A program made the translations under genes and the position numbers. From assembly GCA_026399875.1 (NCBI GenBank), contig JAPLQF010000029.1, forward strand, positions 62,001-126,000: 64,000 nt of DNA, read 5' to 3'. The stretch is from Burkholderiales bacterium. Its GTDB lineage: Bacteria > Pseudomonadota > Gammaproteobacteria > Burkholderiales > Burkholderiaceae_E. Numbering within the stretch: the first letter of the stretch is position 1; each line of letters opens with the position of its first letter. Of the stretch, positions 29,339-39,032 are shown in pieces. The notes beneath the pieces were generated by a model that had not been told where the DNA came from, made no database searches, and saw nothing but the letters and a program-made list of their open reading frames with translations.

Positions 29339-29378
29339 TGACAAACGAATGTCAGGATCACCGACCGTCGTCTAAAAT
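29339..29378. promoter_or_regulatory. Possible operator and -10 box between ugpB and the acyltransferase gene
   Basis: TGACA and TGTCA face each other over 6 bases at 29339-29354. A TAAAAT at 29373-29378 could be a plus-strand -10 for the acyltransferase gene. No good -35 is seen at the right spacing, and no Pho box could be recognised by eye. Weak evidence. Confidence 0.25.
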
Positions 29379-29422
29379 GCCGGCTGCCCGAAACTTAGCC
29401 ACTCAAGTCCAATCCTGTGCTT

Positions 29423-30499
29423 ATGCCTGCGCGTCTGCCTGTTATCGATGCCCTGAAGGGGATCGGGTCTCAGTTGATCGTTCTCCATCACCTTGCATTT
29501 TATGGCCCGATGTCGGATGTAGTGAGCCCGTTTCTGGGCGGTGTGGTTGGCTGGCTGAGTGCAAACGGACGCATTGCGGTGCAGGTTTTCCTGGTGATGG
29601 GAGGCTATATGGCAGCCCGCGCGCTCGCTCCGCACGGAAGGGCGAACTTCGAGTCGCCGCTGTCGGTCATGATTCGGCGTTACAAGCGACTGTCGATCCC
29701 TTATGCGATCGCCATTGGTGTGGCCATTGTCGCCGCAGCGCTTGCGCGGCATTGGGCAGACTTCGATTCGACCCCTGCCAAACCGTCGCTCTATCAGTTG
29801 TTTGCCAACCTGCTGATGGTGCAGAACATCGTCGGTCAGGACTCCCTGTCTGCCGGTCTCTGGTATGTCGCGATTGACCTTCAGCTTTACTGCGGACTGA
29901 CCGCGCTGTTGTGGCTGGCTTCCTGCCAATCGGGTCAATGGCTGGCTCCCATGCTGGTTGTAATCGGCATGACAGCCTCCCTCTTTTATTTCAATCGCGC
30001 AGCCGCCTTCGACATCTGGGGCATTTATTTCTTCGGCAGTTACGGTCTGGGCGCCCTCACCTGGTGGGCAACGACGTCAAAGCGACCGATCACGATGGCG
30101 ACGCTGATCGCGATGATCGTCACGCTTGCCCTGATTCTTGATTTCCGCACCCGAATCGCGGTAGCTCTGGCTGTGGCGGCACTGCTTTTTGCATCCAGCA
30201 TGGTCAGGCCTTTGCAAGGCAGCGAGGCATCCCAAACCGGAGTCGAAAGATTCTTCGCCTGGCTTGGCCGAATTTCCTATTCGGTCTTTCTGGTGCATTA
30301 CCCGATCTGCCTGCTCGCCAACGCCGGCGTGACGCGCTTTTTTGCAGACAACCATCTTGCCAACGGACTCGGTTTGATCCTGGCCCTGATTGCCAGCACC
30401 CTGGCAGGCGCGGCCTTTCATCGTCATGTCGAACTTCGTTTCTCGGTTGGCGCATCGCGTTTGCCAGCGGAAAATGCGGCAGCGACCGCGATCCGCTGA
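29423..30499 (+). CDS. Acyltransferase 3 family membrane protein
   Basis: Integral membrane O-acyltransferase of about 358 residues with around ten hydrophobic segments. The early LPVIDALKGIGSQLIVLHHL contains the conserved active-site His region of this family (the histidine pair after the first helix). SYSVFLVHYPI near the C-terminus is the other family hallmark. Such enzymes modify envelope polysaccharides, lipids or secondary metabolites; no neighbour reveals the substrate. ATG 29423 was chosen, and an in-frame GTG lies at 29417. It is divergent from the ugp operon and apparently monocistronic. Confidence 0.85.
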   Translation: MPARLPVIDALKGIGSQLIVLHHLAFYGPMSDVVSPFLGGVVGWLSANGRIAVQVFLVMGGYMAARALAPHGRANFESPLSVMIRRYKRLSIPYAIAIGVAIVAAALARHWADFDSTPAKPSLYQLFANLLMVQNIVGQDSLSAGLWYVAIDLQLYCGLTALLWLASCQSGQWLAPMLVVIGMTASLFYFNRAAAFDIWGIYFFGSYGLGALTWWATTSKRPITMATLIAMIVTLALILDFRTRIAVALAVAALLFASSMVRPLQGSEASQTGVERFFAWLGRISYSVFLVHYPICLLANAGVTRFFADNHLANGLGLILALIASTLAGAAFHRHVELRFSVGASRLPAENAAATAIR

Positions 30500-30640
30500 T
30501 CTTCTGCTGTCAGGCTCGCGCCAACGATTCGCACTGATGTCGGTCGCACCAGTCAGTCGCCTGAATGCCGGACGGCGACACTGGTTATCCGGCGAGGGAT
30601 ATGATTCGACAGAGTCGCTGTTCAGCCTGGAATGCCGTCC
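30500..30640. other. Non-coding part of the acyltransferase-malic enzyme gap
   Basis: The whole gap to the malic enzyme start (30500-30804) has no gene. This first part holds no recognisable hairpin with a T-run, no RNA gene and no convincing promoter. The second part is the 10-bp repeat array listed next. Confidence 0.6.
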
Positions 30641-30740
30641 CTCAGCGCCCCTTAGCCTCCCTTAGCGTCCCCTGTTGTCCCCTGTTGTCCCCTGTTGTCC
30701 CCTGTTGTCCCCTGTTGTCCCCTAGTATCCCTTAGCTTCT
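30641..30740. repeat. Ten tandem 10-bp repeats upstream of malic enzyme
   Basis: The 100-bp stretch is in strict 10-bp register. Three degenerate units (CTCAGCGCCC, CTTAGCCTCC, CTTAGCGTCC) lead into five identical CCTGTTGTCC units at 30671-30720. CCTAGTATCC and CTTAGCTTCT follow. The array ends 64 bp before the malic enzyme ATG. The identical core suggests recent slippage expansion, and the edges look like older copies. A period close to one helical turn and the promoter-proximal position make a spacing effect on transcription possible. Confidence 0.95.
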
Positions 30741-30804
30741 GACTCAACCGGGTCAAACCCACCGTGCGGTGCTGATGGCCGACGGTTTCTCAACTGGATT
30801 TGCC

Positions 30805-33102
30805 ATGACCAAAGATCAAGCCCCGATGTCGCAGGCCGAACAAGCGCTGCGGGAGGCCGCGCTCGACTATCACCGCTCACCGACCCGCGGCAAGATTTCG
30901 GTCTCACCGACCAAACCGCTGTCCAACCAGCGTGATCTCTCGCTTGCCTACTCGCCAGGCGTTGCTTATGCCTGTCTTGAAATCGAACGGGATCCGTCTT
31001 TGGCAGCCGAGTACACCTCGCGAGCCAATCTCGTCGGCGTGATCACCAATGGCACGGCCGTGCTCGGCCTCGGCGACATCGGGCCGCTGGCAGGCAAGCC
31101 GGTGATGGAGGGCAAGGGCTGTCTGTTCAAGAAGTTTGCCGGGATTGATGTCTTCGATATCGAACTCGCCGAGAAGGATCCGGATCGGCTGATCGAGATC
31201 ATCGCGGCGCTCGAGCCGACATTGGGCGGCATCAACCTGGAAGACATCAAAGCACCCGAGTGCTTCGAAATCGAGCGCAAACTGCGCGAGCGTCTGTCGA
31301 TCCCGGTCTTTCACGACGATCAGCACGGCACGGCCATCATTTCAGCAGCCGCGCTGCTGAACGGTCTGGAGCTGGTCGGCAAGCCGATCGAATCGGTCAA
31401 GGTGGCGGTGTCGGGTGCCGGCGCGGCCGCCATCGCGGTGCTCGATGTCTTTGTCGGGCTCGGCATGCGCCGCGAAAACATTTTTGTGTGCGATTCGAAA
31501 GGCGTGATCCACGACGAGCGACAGGGCCTCGACATCTCGAAGCAACGTTATGCCAGGCGCACCGAGGCACGAGTGCTGGCCGACATCGTGAGGGGCGCGG
31601 ACGTGTTTCTGGGTTGCTCGGCAGCAGGCGTGCTCACGCAGGAGATGGTGGCCACCATGGCTCAGCGCCCGATCATCCTCGCGCTGGCCAATCCCGAACC
31701 CGAGATCCGCCCCGAGTTGGCCAAGGCAGTTCGGCCAGACTGCATCATCGCCACTGGTCGCTCCGATTATCCGAATCAGGTCAACAATGTCCTGTGCTTT
31801 CCCTATATTTTTCGTGGCGCTCTGGACGCCGGCGCGACACGGATCACCGAAGCAATGCAACTGGCCTGCGTACGCGAGATCGCCGATCTCGCCAAGGCAG
31901 AGCTGTCGGATGAGGTTGCCGCGGCCTATCCGGGCCAGGATCTGCGATTCGGCCCGGACTACCTGATTCCAAAGCCCTTCGACAGCCGCCTGATCCTTCG
32001 TATCGCACCGGCGGTTGCCAGAGCGGCCGCAGAGTCCGGCGTGGCAACCCGGCCGATCGCCGATCTCGATGCTTATCGCGCGTCGCTGACGAGTTTCATT
32101 ACCCATACCGGCCTGTTCATGACCCCGGTGTTTGCGGCTGCGCGCGCGCAGCCGCGACGCGTTGTCTATGCCGAAGGCGAAGATGAACGGGTCCTGCGCG
32201 CAGTGCAGGCGGCCATCGACGAAGGGATGACGCGTCCTATCCTGATCGGAAGACCGAATGTCATCGAAAGCCGGATTACAAGAGCCAGTCTGAGAATTCG
32301 AGCAGGCACCGACTTTGATCTGGTTGATCCGGAAGATGATTCGCGGTTTCGCGACTACTGGACCGACTATCGCAAGCTGATGAGCCGTCAAGGCGTGACG
32401 CCTGAGCTCGCGAAATCGCAGATGCGACAGTCAACCACCACCATCGCAGCGATGATGGTCAGACGAGGCGACGCCGATGCGATGGTGTGCGGGCTGGTTG
32501 GTCGCTTCGACGAGCACCTTGAGCGGGTGCAGGAAATCATCGGCCTGGCCAAGGGCGCGTCATGCATGGCCGCCATGAATGCGGTCATGTTGCCCGAGCA
32601 CACGCTGTTCATGACCGACACCATGGTCAACGAGGAACCCACCGCCGACCAGCTCACCGAGATTGCCAGCATGGCGGTTCAGGCGATGTCGCTGTTTGCG
32701 GTGACCCCCAAGGTCGCCTTTGTGTCGCACTCGATGTTCGGTTCGAGTCAGCGTCCCGGTGCGGTCAAGATGCGGACTGCGGCCGAGCGTTTCGCAGCCC
32801 TGCATCCAAAGATCGAATCCGACGGCGAAATGCACGGCGACGCAGCGCTGTCGGAGGAGGTCCGATTGGCCTACCTTCCGGACTCACGCTTGAGCGGCTC
32901 GGCCAATTTGCTGGTCATGCCGAATCTCGATGCCGCGAATGTCCTCTTCAATGTCATCAAGACCACTGGCGGGAAAGGCATCACCGTGGGCCCGATCCTG
33001 CTGGGCGCAGCTCGTCCGGTGCACATCATGACGCCGTCGGCCACTGTGCGGCGCATCCTCAACATGACCGCGTTGGCCGTCGCGCAGGCAAGCCTGCGCT
33101 GA
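30805..33102 (+). CDS. maeB: NADP-dependent malic enzyme with phosphotransacetylase-like domain
   Basis: MaeB-type malic enzyme of 765 residues that converts malate to pyruvate and CO2. The malic domain has [37 protein letters not shown] and the metal-binding [10 protein letters not shown]. The NAD(P)-binding [12 protein letters not shown] follows. The C-terminal 330 residues are a phosphate acetyltransferase-like domain ([29 protein letters not shown]), which in known MaeB proteins is regulatory and non-catalytic. ATG 30805 was chosen over an upstream GTG/ATG. Only a weak ribosome site is visible. Confidence 0.95.
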   Translation: MTKDQAPMSQAEQALREAALDYHRSPTRGKISVSPTKPLSNQRDLSLAYSPGVAYACLEIERDPSLAAEYTSRANLVGVITNGTAVLGLGDIGPLAGKPVMEGKGCLFKKFAGIDVFDIELAEKDPDRLIEIIAALEPTLGGINLEDIKAPECFEIERKLRERLSIPVFHDDQHGTAIISAAALLNGLELVGKPIESVKVAVSGAGAAAIAVLDVFVGLGMRRENIFVCDSKGVIHDERQGLDISKQRYARRTEARVLADIVRGADVFLGCSAAGVLTQEMVATMAQRPIILALANPEPEIRPELAKAVRPDCIIATGRSDYPNQVNNVLCFPYIFRGALDAGATRITEAMQLACVREIADLAKAELSDEVAAAYPGQDLRFGPDYLIPKPFDSRLILRIAPAVARAAAESGVATRPIADLDAYRASLTSFITHTGLFMTPVFAAARAQPRRVVYAEGEDERVLRAVQAAIDEGMTRPILIGRPNVIESRITRASLRIRAGTDFDLVDPEDDSRFRDYWTDYRKLMSRQGVTPELAKSQMRQSTTTIAAMMVRRGDADAMVCGLVGRFDEHLERVQEIIGLAKGASCMAAMNAVMLPEHTLFMTDTMVNEEPTADQLTEIASMAVQAMSLFAVTPKVAFVSHSMFGSSQRPGAVKMRTAAERFAALHPKIESDGEMHGDAALSEEVRLAYLPDSRLSGSANLLVMPNLDAANVLFNVIKTTGGKGITVGPILLGAARPVHIMTPSATVRRILNMTALAVAQASLR

Positions 33103-33142
33103 CGAGAACCGCTACACGCCCCGCGACGGCTTGCCCGCGGGA

Positions 33143-33757
33143 TTATTTGCGCGGGCTGTCGCCTGAGCCGCGATTGCCGGGCATCGCCGCGGCCGGAGCG
33201 GGGCCTGGCGCGCCGGCGGCACTCGCCGGCGTCACGCCAAGCTGCTTGGCCATCGCCGCCTCGAGCGCCGACAGCTTGGGTTCGATCTGAGCGCGAGTCT
33301 CATTGACCAGCTTATCGGAGAGGTTGCGCTGAATGCCGGGTGCAAGCTGCTGAAAGCGCTTGATGACCGGCGACTCGAACCAGGCGATCAGTTGCTTGAG
33401 TTCATCCTCATTGAAGTTGCTTTCAAGCTCCGCACCGATCACTGACGGCGCAAGCTTGATCGCACGATCCCGCAGCAGTGGGACTGCCTCGTCGGCATAT
33501 TTCTTGAGTTCGGTATCGAGAGCCTTGACGACTGCATCGCGCTTATCGGCAGGAACATTCTGGATCAGCTGTCGCGCCTGCATGCTGAGCTGGACGGCGG
33601 GCTGTTCGGCCAGACCTCGCGCCATGGCTTCAACGCCCGGCTGCTGCAGCAGAACGATCCTGTTGATCAGCTCTTTTTTCGATTGAGCCAGCGCCGGTGC
33701 GGCATACAGGCTCAGCAAGAGAAAAACCGCAGCTACGCTGCGAAACGGTGTATTCAT
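33143..33757 (-). CDS. DUF2059-type periplasmic protein
   Basis: A 204-residue exported protein. The signal peptide (MNTPFRSVAAVFLLLSLYAAPALAQ, given here as residues 1-25) is clear. The body is helical with SNFNEDELKQLIAWFESPV, a pattern typical of DUF2059 proteins. The C-terminal 30 residues are a low-complexity Pro/Ala/Gly tail. Function is unknown. It converges on the malic enzyme gene, 40 bp away, and is divergent from the sigma region 4-like gene. Confidence 0.75.
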   Translation of the reverse strand: MNTPFRSVAAVFLLLSLYAAPALAQSKKELINRIVLLQQPGVEAMARGLAEQPAVQLSMQARQLIQNVPADKRDAVVKALDTELKKYADEAVPLLRDRAIKLAPSVIGAELESNFNEDELKQLIAWFESPVIKRFQQLAPGIQRNLSDKLVNETRAQIEPKLSALEAAMAKQLGVTPASAAGAPGPAPAAAMPGNRGSGDSPRK

Positions 33758-33979
33758 CGGGCGAACTCCAGGGCGGCTGATTGGTGCCGGTCGATTGGGG
33801 GGCCAAGATTACCTCAGCTTGAACGCCGGCTGAAACCCGACCCTCAACCCGGGCTAACGATTTTTCCGCGCGTTGTCATCGGCTCACCCCTTGAGCCATC
33901 GATGAAGCATCCTCATATGCAAGGCGTGAACCGAGCGCCCGACCATGGGCTCTGTCATTCAATACATACGGGTAAAGAC

Positions 33980-34186
33980 ATGCTGACTCCCAACGAAAGA
34001 ACCGTCCTTCAGTTGCGCTTCGGGCTGGGCACCGACGATGCGTCCAGCGGCCTGACATTGGTCGAAATCGCACGTCAGCTCAGCATCTCGACCCAGCGCG
34101 CAAGCCAGCTCGAGGCCAGCGCGCTGTCCAAGATGCGAGCCGCCATGCGCGAGCGCGGCATCGAATCGCTTGAAGATGTTCTCTGA
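33980..34186 (+). CDS. Orphan sigma-70 region 4-like small protein
   Basis: A 68-residue protein that is essentially only sigma region 4. LTPNERTVLQLRFGLG corresponds to the LTxRExxVLxxRFG motif. LTLVEIARQLSISTQRASQL is the helix-turn-helix that in sigma-70 contacts the -35 element, followed by ASALSKMRAA. Regions 1-3 are absent, and no upstream frame supplies them. ATG 33980 is preceded by GGTAAAG. A longer start at 33902 would add 26 residues without homology to region 2 or 3. It could bind the RNA polymerase beta flap or DNA; no partner is adjacent. Confidence 0.7.
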   Translation: MLTPNERTVLQLRFGLGTDDASSGLTLVEIARQLSISTQRASQLEASALSKMRAAMRERGIESLEDVL

Positions 34187-34207
34187 GCCAGGCCAGCTCA
34201 CAGAACA

Positions 34208-35182
34208 TCAGGGCAAGATCAGAATCTTGCCGGTCACCTTGCGCGCAGACATGTCATTGAGTGCCTGCGCCACCTGATCGAGACGGTAAGTGCCCGAGAT
34301 GTGCGGACGCAGCTTGCCTTGAGCAAGCCAGTCCAGCATCTCGGCCATGCCTGCCGCATTGGCAGCAGGTTCGCGCTTGGTGAATTCACCCCAGAAGACG
34401 CCGACCACCGACGCACCCTTGAGCAGCATCAGGTTCAAGGGCAGCGCAGGGATCTGTCCATTGGCAAATCCGATGACCAGATAGCGGCCGCGCCAGCCGA
34501 TCGACCGAAACGCCGGCTCGGCAAACTTGCCGCCCACCGGGTCGTAAATAACATCCGGCCCTTTGCCGCCAGTCTCGCGTTTGATCGCCTCGCGCAGGTC
34601 TTCTTTTTCGTAGTTGATTGTCGCGTCGGCGCCATGCTCGCGGCAGATTGCAAGCTTTTCATCGGTCGAGGCTGCGGCGATCACCCGAGCGCCGATGGCC
34701 TTGCCGATCTCGACTGCCGACAAACCGACCCCGCCGGCTGCACCGAGCACCAGCATGGTTTCACCGGGCTTCAGGGCGGCGCGATCGCGCACCGCATGCC
34801 ACGAGGTGCCATAGGTCAGGGTGAATGCGGCTGCGACCTCAAATGACAGGCCGGGCGGCATCGGTACGACCTTTTCAGCCGGGGCGATGATTTCTTCGGC
34901 GAAGCTGCCAACGCCGCTGTAGACGATGACGCGGTCGCCAGGCTTGACATTAGTCACGCCGGCGCCAACCGAGATCACTTCACCGGCGCCCTCTGACCCC
35001 GGGGAAAATGGCAAGGCCGGTTGCACATGATATTTCTTCTGGATGATCAGCACGTCAGGGAAGTTGACGCCTGCCGCCCTGACCCGGATTCGCACCTCGC
35101 CCGGACCGGGTTCACGACCTGCAAGCTCTTCGACCACCAGCTTTTCGGCAGGCCCCCATTCTTTACAGAGAACGGCTTTCAT
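34208..35182 (-). CDS. Zinc-independent quinone oxidoreductase (MDR family)
   Basis: Medium-chain reductase of 324 residues that reduces quinones or enones with NADPH. The N-terminal GroES-like half has AAGVNFPDVLIIQKKYHVQP and GSEGAGEV. The Rossmann motif is LGAAGGVGLSAVEIGKA, as in Qor-type enzymes. No zinc ligands are seen. ATG 35182 precedes a shorter and better-supported protein than the upstream Met. It is divergent from the second nitronate monooxygenase gene, separated by 111 bp. Confidence 0.92.
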   Translation of the reverse strand: MKAVLCKEWGPAEKLVVEELAGREPGPGEVRIRVRAAGVNFPDVLIIQKKYHVQPALPFSPGSEGAGEVISVGAGVTNVKPGDRVIVYSGVGSFAEEIIAPAEKVVPMPPGLSFEVAAAFTLTYGTSWHAVRDRAALKPGETMLVLGAAGGVGLSAVEIGKAIGARVIAAASTDEKLAICREHGADATINYEKEDLREAIKRETGGKGPDVIYDPVGGKFAEPAFRSIGWRGRYLVIGFANGQIPALPLNLMLLKGASVVGVFWGEFTKREPAANAAGMAEMLDWLAQGKLRPHISGTYRLDQVAQALNDMSARKVTGKILILP

Positions 35183-35293
35183 TTTTTTCCCCTTTGCATT
35201 TCGGTCCGAAAGTCTACCTTCTGCGCCACGAGTTAGACCTGAATTGCCCGTGTATCCTGTCGCCTTCAAGTTTCACAAAGAGGAGACCCGACC

Positions 35294-36277
35294 GTGAACC
35301 TGCAAGAACTCAAGCGCAATCTGACCATCCCGGTGATCGGTTCGCCGCTCTTTATCATCTCGACACCTGATCTGGTTATCGCGCAGTGCAAGGCCGGCAT
35401 CGTGGGCTCGTTTCCTGCGCTCAATGCGCGCCCGGCAGAAATGCTCGAGCAATGGCTGATCCGCATCAATACCGAACTCGACGAATACAACCGCGCACAC
35501 CCCGAGCGACCGGCTGCGCCCTATGCGGTCAATCAGATCGTTCACAAATCGAACGACCGACTCGAGCACGATCTGGCAGTGTGTGTGAAGTACAAGGTGC
35601 CGCTGGTCATCACCTCGCTGGGCGCGCGCGATGACCTGAACGATGCAGTCCATTCTTATGGCGGCATGGTGCTGCATGACGTGATCAACCAGAAATTCGC
35701 GCACAAGGCGATTGAAAAGGGCGCTGACGGGCTGATCCTGGTTGCGTCGGGCGCAGGTGGTCATGCGGGCGTGCAGTCACCCTTCGCGCTGGTTCAGGAA
35801 ACCCGCGAATGGTTCAAGGGACCGATCGCACTGTCCGGCTCGATTGCCTCGGGCGAATCGGTGCTGGCTGCGGAAGCGATGGGTGCCGACTTCGGCTATA
35901 TCGGGTCGGCCTTCATCGCAACACGCGAAGCGAATGCAGCCGACGGTTACAAATCAGCGATCGTCGATGCGTCTGCGGGCGACATCGTCTACACCAATCT
36001 CTTCACCGGCGTGCATGGCAACTATCTGCGCCCGTCGATCGTGGCGGCCGGCCTCGACCCGGACAACCTTCCAGAGAGCGATCCGAGCAAGATGCAGTTC
36101 GGTTCGGGCGGCAGTGGCAAGAGCAAGGCATGGCGTGACATCTGGGGCTGTGGCCAGGGCATCGGTACCCTGCACGATATTCCGACCGCGGGCGAGCTGG
36201 TTGCACGCCTGACCCGGCAATACGATTCGGCGCGTGCACGACTTGGACTGGCAGTGCAGCAGCGAGAGGCCGCCTGA
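35294..36277 (+). CDS. Nitronate monooxygenase family flavoprotein (second copy, distant type)
   Basis: FMN-binding TIM-barrel protein of 327 residues. It is only distantly like the copy at 13.9 kb. It has IPVIGSPLFIISTPDLVIAQ at the start, ASGAGGHAGVQSPFALVQE as active-site loop and ALSGSIASGESVLAAEAMGA and FGYIGSAFIATREA in the phosphate-binding part. GTG 35294 follows AGGAGA by about 8 bases. It is followed closely by a Bug receptor gene in the same direction, which suggests uptake and oxidation of a related compound, but no ligand can be named. Confidence 0.88.
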   Translation: MNLQELKRNLTIPVIGSPLFIISTPDLVIAQCKAGIVGSFPALNARPAEMLEQWLIRINTELDEYNRAHPERPAAPYAVNQIVHKSNDRLEHDLAVCVKYKVPLVITSLGARDDLNDAVHSYGGMVLHDVINQKFAHKAIEKGADGLILVASGAGGHAGVQSPFALVQETREWFKGPIALSGSIASGESVLAAEAMGADFGYIGSAFIATREANAADGYKSAIVDASAGDIVYTNLFTGVHGNYLRPSIVAAGLDPDNLPESDPSKMQFGSGGSGKSKAWRDIWGCGQGIGTLHDIPTAGELVARLTRQYDSARARLGLAVQQREAA

Positions 36278-36318
36278 TGACCCGCCAGGCGCCGACCGGA
36301 TCTCAGGAGGCAAGTGTC

Positions 36319-37323
36319 ATGTCTACCCGGCTGGACCGTCTGCCTGACCCGGCAAGGCGGCGCCTGCTCGCCAGTTCAGTCATCCTGCCGGCGAGCCTTA
36401 TGCCCGGCAGGGTCGGTGCCCAGGAGGCCTGGCCGTCCAGGCCGGTCAAGGTGGTCGTACCCTTTCCGGCAGGTGGTGTGGTTGATCTGGTGACTCGCGC
36501 AGTCACCGACCGACTGACTGCGGTCTTCAAACAACCCTTTGTGGTTGAAGACCGGCCTGGCGCCAGTGGCAACATCGGCACCGAGGCGGTCGCGCGTTCG
36601 GTGCCCGACGGCTACACCTTTCTGACCGGTTCGCCGGCAACCGTCACGCAGCCGCTGCTGTCTTCATCAACCCGGTTCAAGACCTCTGATTTCGTAGGAG
36701 TCGGACTCATCGGGGCGCCGCCGAACCTGTTTGTTGTGGCGCCGTCGGTGCCGGTGAAGACTCTGCGCGAATTCGTCGAGTATGCCAAAGCCCGACCCGG
36801 GCAACTCAATGTGACAAACCCGGGCATCGGCACCTCGAATCACCTCGGCCAGGAACTCTTTTTCGCAAGTACTGGACTGCAGTTGAACAATGTCCGCTAT
36901 CCCGGTCAGCCGCAGATGATCCCCGACCTCGCCAGCGGGCAGGTCCAGTTTGGTGTCCTGACCGCGGCGCTCGCCTTACCGCATGTCCGCGAAGGCAGGC
37001 TGCGAGCACTTGCTATCAGTGCGCCCAGGCGCTGGAGCGAATTGCCGGATCTTCCGACGATCGGCGAGGCCGGTTTTGCATCGGCGATGTTTCTGCCCTG
37101 GTACGGATTCCTTGCGCCGGCAGGCACACCCAAGCCGATTGTCAAACGCCTGTCGGACGAGGTCCTGGCGGCGCTGAGCACGCCCGATGTTGTCGCCCGA
37201 CTCGACAAGTTGGGCACACAGATCACGCCCGGCTCGGCCGATGAATTCGACGCTCTGCTGCGAAGCGAGACCGAGCGCTGGTCGGCGTTGATTCGCGAGC
37301 GGAACATCCGCAGCGAAGGCTGA
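36319..37323 (+). CDS. Tripartite tricarboxylate transporter receptor (Bug/TctC family)
   Basis: Bug-family periplasmic receptor of 334 residues with a leader (RRRLLASSVILPASLMPGRVGA). WPSRPVKVVVPFPAGGVVD and VVEDRPGASGNIGTEAVARS are the family signatures. I chose ATG 36319, 7 bases after a perfect AGGAGG. An upstream ATG at 36277 overlaps the stop of the nitronate monooxygenase gene and cannot be excluded. No TctAB genes are adjacent, so it is an orphan receptor. Confidence 0.91.
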   Translation: MSTRLDRLPDPARRRLLASSVILPASLMPGRVGAQEAWPSRPVKVVVPFPAGGVVDLVTRAVTDRLTAVFKQPFVVEDRPGASGNIGTEAVARSVPDGYTFLTGSPATVTQPLLSSSTRFKTSDFVGVGLIGAPPNLFVVAPSVPVKTLREFVEYAKARPGQLNVTNPGIGTSNHLGQELFFASTGLQLNNVRYPGQPQMIPDLASGQVQFGVLTAALALPHVREGRLRALAISAPRRWSELPDLPTIGEAGFASAMFLPWYGFLAPAGTPKPIVKRLSDEVLAALSTPDVVARLDKLGTQITPGSADEFDALLRSETERWSALIRERNIRSEG

Positions 37324-37342
37324 GACCCCCCTGCGGGCAGCC

Positions 37343-37377
37343 GAATCGCTCAATTCGTCGTCCGGGTTGAGCGATTC
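37343..37377. terminator. Inverted repeat after the Bug receptor gene
   Basis: GAATCGCTCAA (37343-37353) and TTGAGCGATTC (37367-37377) are perfect 11-bp arms around a 13-base loop, 19 bp after the receptor stop. There is no T-run, so intrinsic termination is uncertain. It could instead be an operator for the downstream kinase gene. Confidence 0.45.
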
Positions 37378-37463
37378 CCGGCACGGGAAAGCACAAAGTG
37401 TTTTTCCGCACCTATCCCAAAGAGCGATTGACCGTTGCGTCGTCGAGACACACTCTCGACATC

Positions 37464-39032
37464 ATGAATCGATCCGCTCAGCCTGACTTGAACGCAGGCG
37501 CATTCGATCCGGCACTGGCCGCGCAGATCATCGAATCGCTTGCGGTCGGTGTCATCGTCTGGGCCGATGATGGCTCCATTGTCAGCGCCAATCAGTCCGC
37601 GTTGACCATGATCGGCGAGTCGAGCGCACCGCAGTACGGCACGCCCCAGCAACCAGGCGAAGCCGGCTTCGCTTGCAGTCTGCGTCTGCTGCGCATCGAT
37701 GGCAGCGAATTGCCGATTGAAGAGATGCCACGAGAATCGGTCAGCCGAACCGGGCAGCCAATCGTCGGCCAGGTTGTGGGCTTGCACCGCCCGGGTGGAG
37801 CGCTTGCCTGGGCCCTGATCGATGCGCGCCCGATCAGGCCGGCCGAATTCGGGGGGCTGACCGGGGTGATCGCGACCCTGACCGATGTCACCAGTGTGAT
37901 CAGACTGCAGATTGGTGAAACCGGGGCATCAGAGCAACTGTCGGTGGCCACCGAGGTCGGTGCGATTGGCGTGATTCGCTGGCAGATCAATCAGCCTGAA
38001 TGCGAACTCGATTGTGCGGCCGAGACGATCCTCGATTTGCCCCACCGGCATGAAGGCCACCCGATTACAGCCGTGCTCGCCCGGTTCGACAAGCGCAATC
38101 ACGGCAGGATTCGCCGCGGATTGATCAATGCGATTCTTGAACGCAAGAGAATGGATGCTTCGCTGTGGATTACCCGGTCGGACGGCGCTCGCCGCAAGCT
38201 TCGTTTCAGCACGGTGGTCAGCAAAAACCCTGACCGACGTCAGACGACCGTCATGGCCATGCTCAGGGATGTGACATCCGAAATCGAACTCGCGACTTCG
38301 ATACGGGAGCGCGACGAAGCCCAGGCAGCCAACTTGCGTCAATCGGACCTTCTGGCCAGGACAAGCCATGATCTGCGGTCACCGCTTCAGTCCATCCTCT
38401 GGAATGCAGCGCTGATGAGTGGCGCGACTGAAGTCATCCCCGAGCAGACCAGACGGTACGCCTCGCGAATCCTGTCGGCTGGCAATCACCTTGCCACGCT
38501 TGTTTCGGATGTTCATGACGCTGCGACGATCTCATTGGGGCGGCTGAGGATTGCCATGCAGGCAGTCACACTCGCGCCGCTATGCGAGGCTGCGATCGCA
38601 GTCAATGAGCCTGTTGCACAGCGCAGCCGGAATTCGCTGTCCGTGCGGGTGCCACCGGATATCGAAGTGATTGCTGATCCGACCCGGCTTCGGCAGGTCC
38701 TGATCAACCTGGTGGCTAATGCGGTCAGCTACAGCCGGGCTGATGGTTCAATCGAGATCAGGGCAACCACTGACGGCAGACGCGTGCGCATCGAGGTGGC
38801 CGACAGCGGCTGCGGCATCGCAGCGAATGAGATCGAGCAGATCTTCGAGCCTTTCTTTCGCGGCGAACATTCGGGCGCCAGCCAGGGCAGCGGCCTTGGT
38901 CTGGCCATCAGCCGCAGCCTGGTCGAAAACATGGGTGGCACTCTGGGGGTTCGCAGTGTCATCGGCGAGGGTTCGGTCTTCGTGATCGAGCTCGAGCAGG
39001 CGAAGACCGACGGCTTCAACGCATTCGGGTGA
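37464..39032 (+). CDS. Orphan PAS-domain sensor histidine kinase, no membrane segment
   Basis: A 522-residue kinase. Residues 15-145 look like a PAS domain (SLAVGVIVWADDGSIVSANQ), and a second PAS-like region covers about 160-280. The phosphoacceptor H-box is RTSHDLRSPLQSI (His302). The N-box LINLVANAVSYS, G1 VADSGCGIAANE and G2 GSGLGLAI are all intact. No transmembrane helix or receiver domain is present, and no response regulator lies nearby, so the output is unknown. An upstream GTG at 37398 after GGAAAG would add 22 residues. Its 3' end overlaps the convergent META lipoprotein gene by 17 bp. Confidence 0.88.
   Translation: MNRSAQPDLNAGAFDPALAAQIIESLAVGVIVWADDGSIVSANQSALTMIGESSAPQYGTPQQPGEAGFACSLRLLRIDGSELPIEEMPRESVSRTGQPIVGQVVGLHRPGGALAWALIDARPIRPAEFGGLTGVIATLTDVTSVIRLQIGETGASEQLSVATEVGAIGVIRWQINQPECELDCAAETILDLPHRHEGHPITAVLARFDKRNHGRIRRGLINAILERKRMDASLWITRSDGARRKLRFSTVVSKNPDRRQTTVMAMLRDVTSEIELATSIRERDEAQAANLRQSDLLARTSHDLRSPLQSILWNAALMSGATEVIPEQTRRYASRILSAGNHLATLVSDVHDAATISLGRLRIAMQAVTLAPLCEAAIAVNEPVAQRSRNSLSVRVPPDIEVIADPTRLRQVLINLVANAVSYSRADGSIEIRATTDGRRVRIEVADSGCGIAANEIEQIFEPFFRGEHSGASQGSGLGLAISRSLVENMGGTLGVRSVIGEGSVFVIELEQAKTDGFNAFG

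Noticed and set aside
30641..30740. Coding repeat (peptide with ten-base period)
   Set aside because: A 10-bp period breaks the reading frame every unit, and no start or gene context supports translation.
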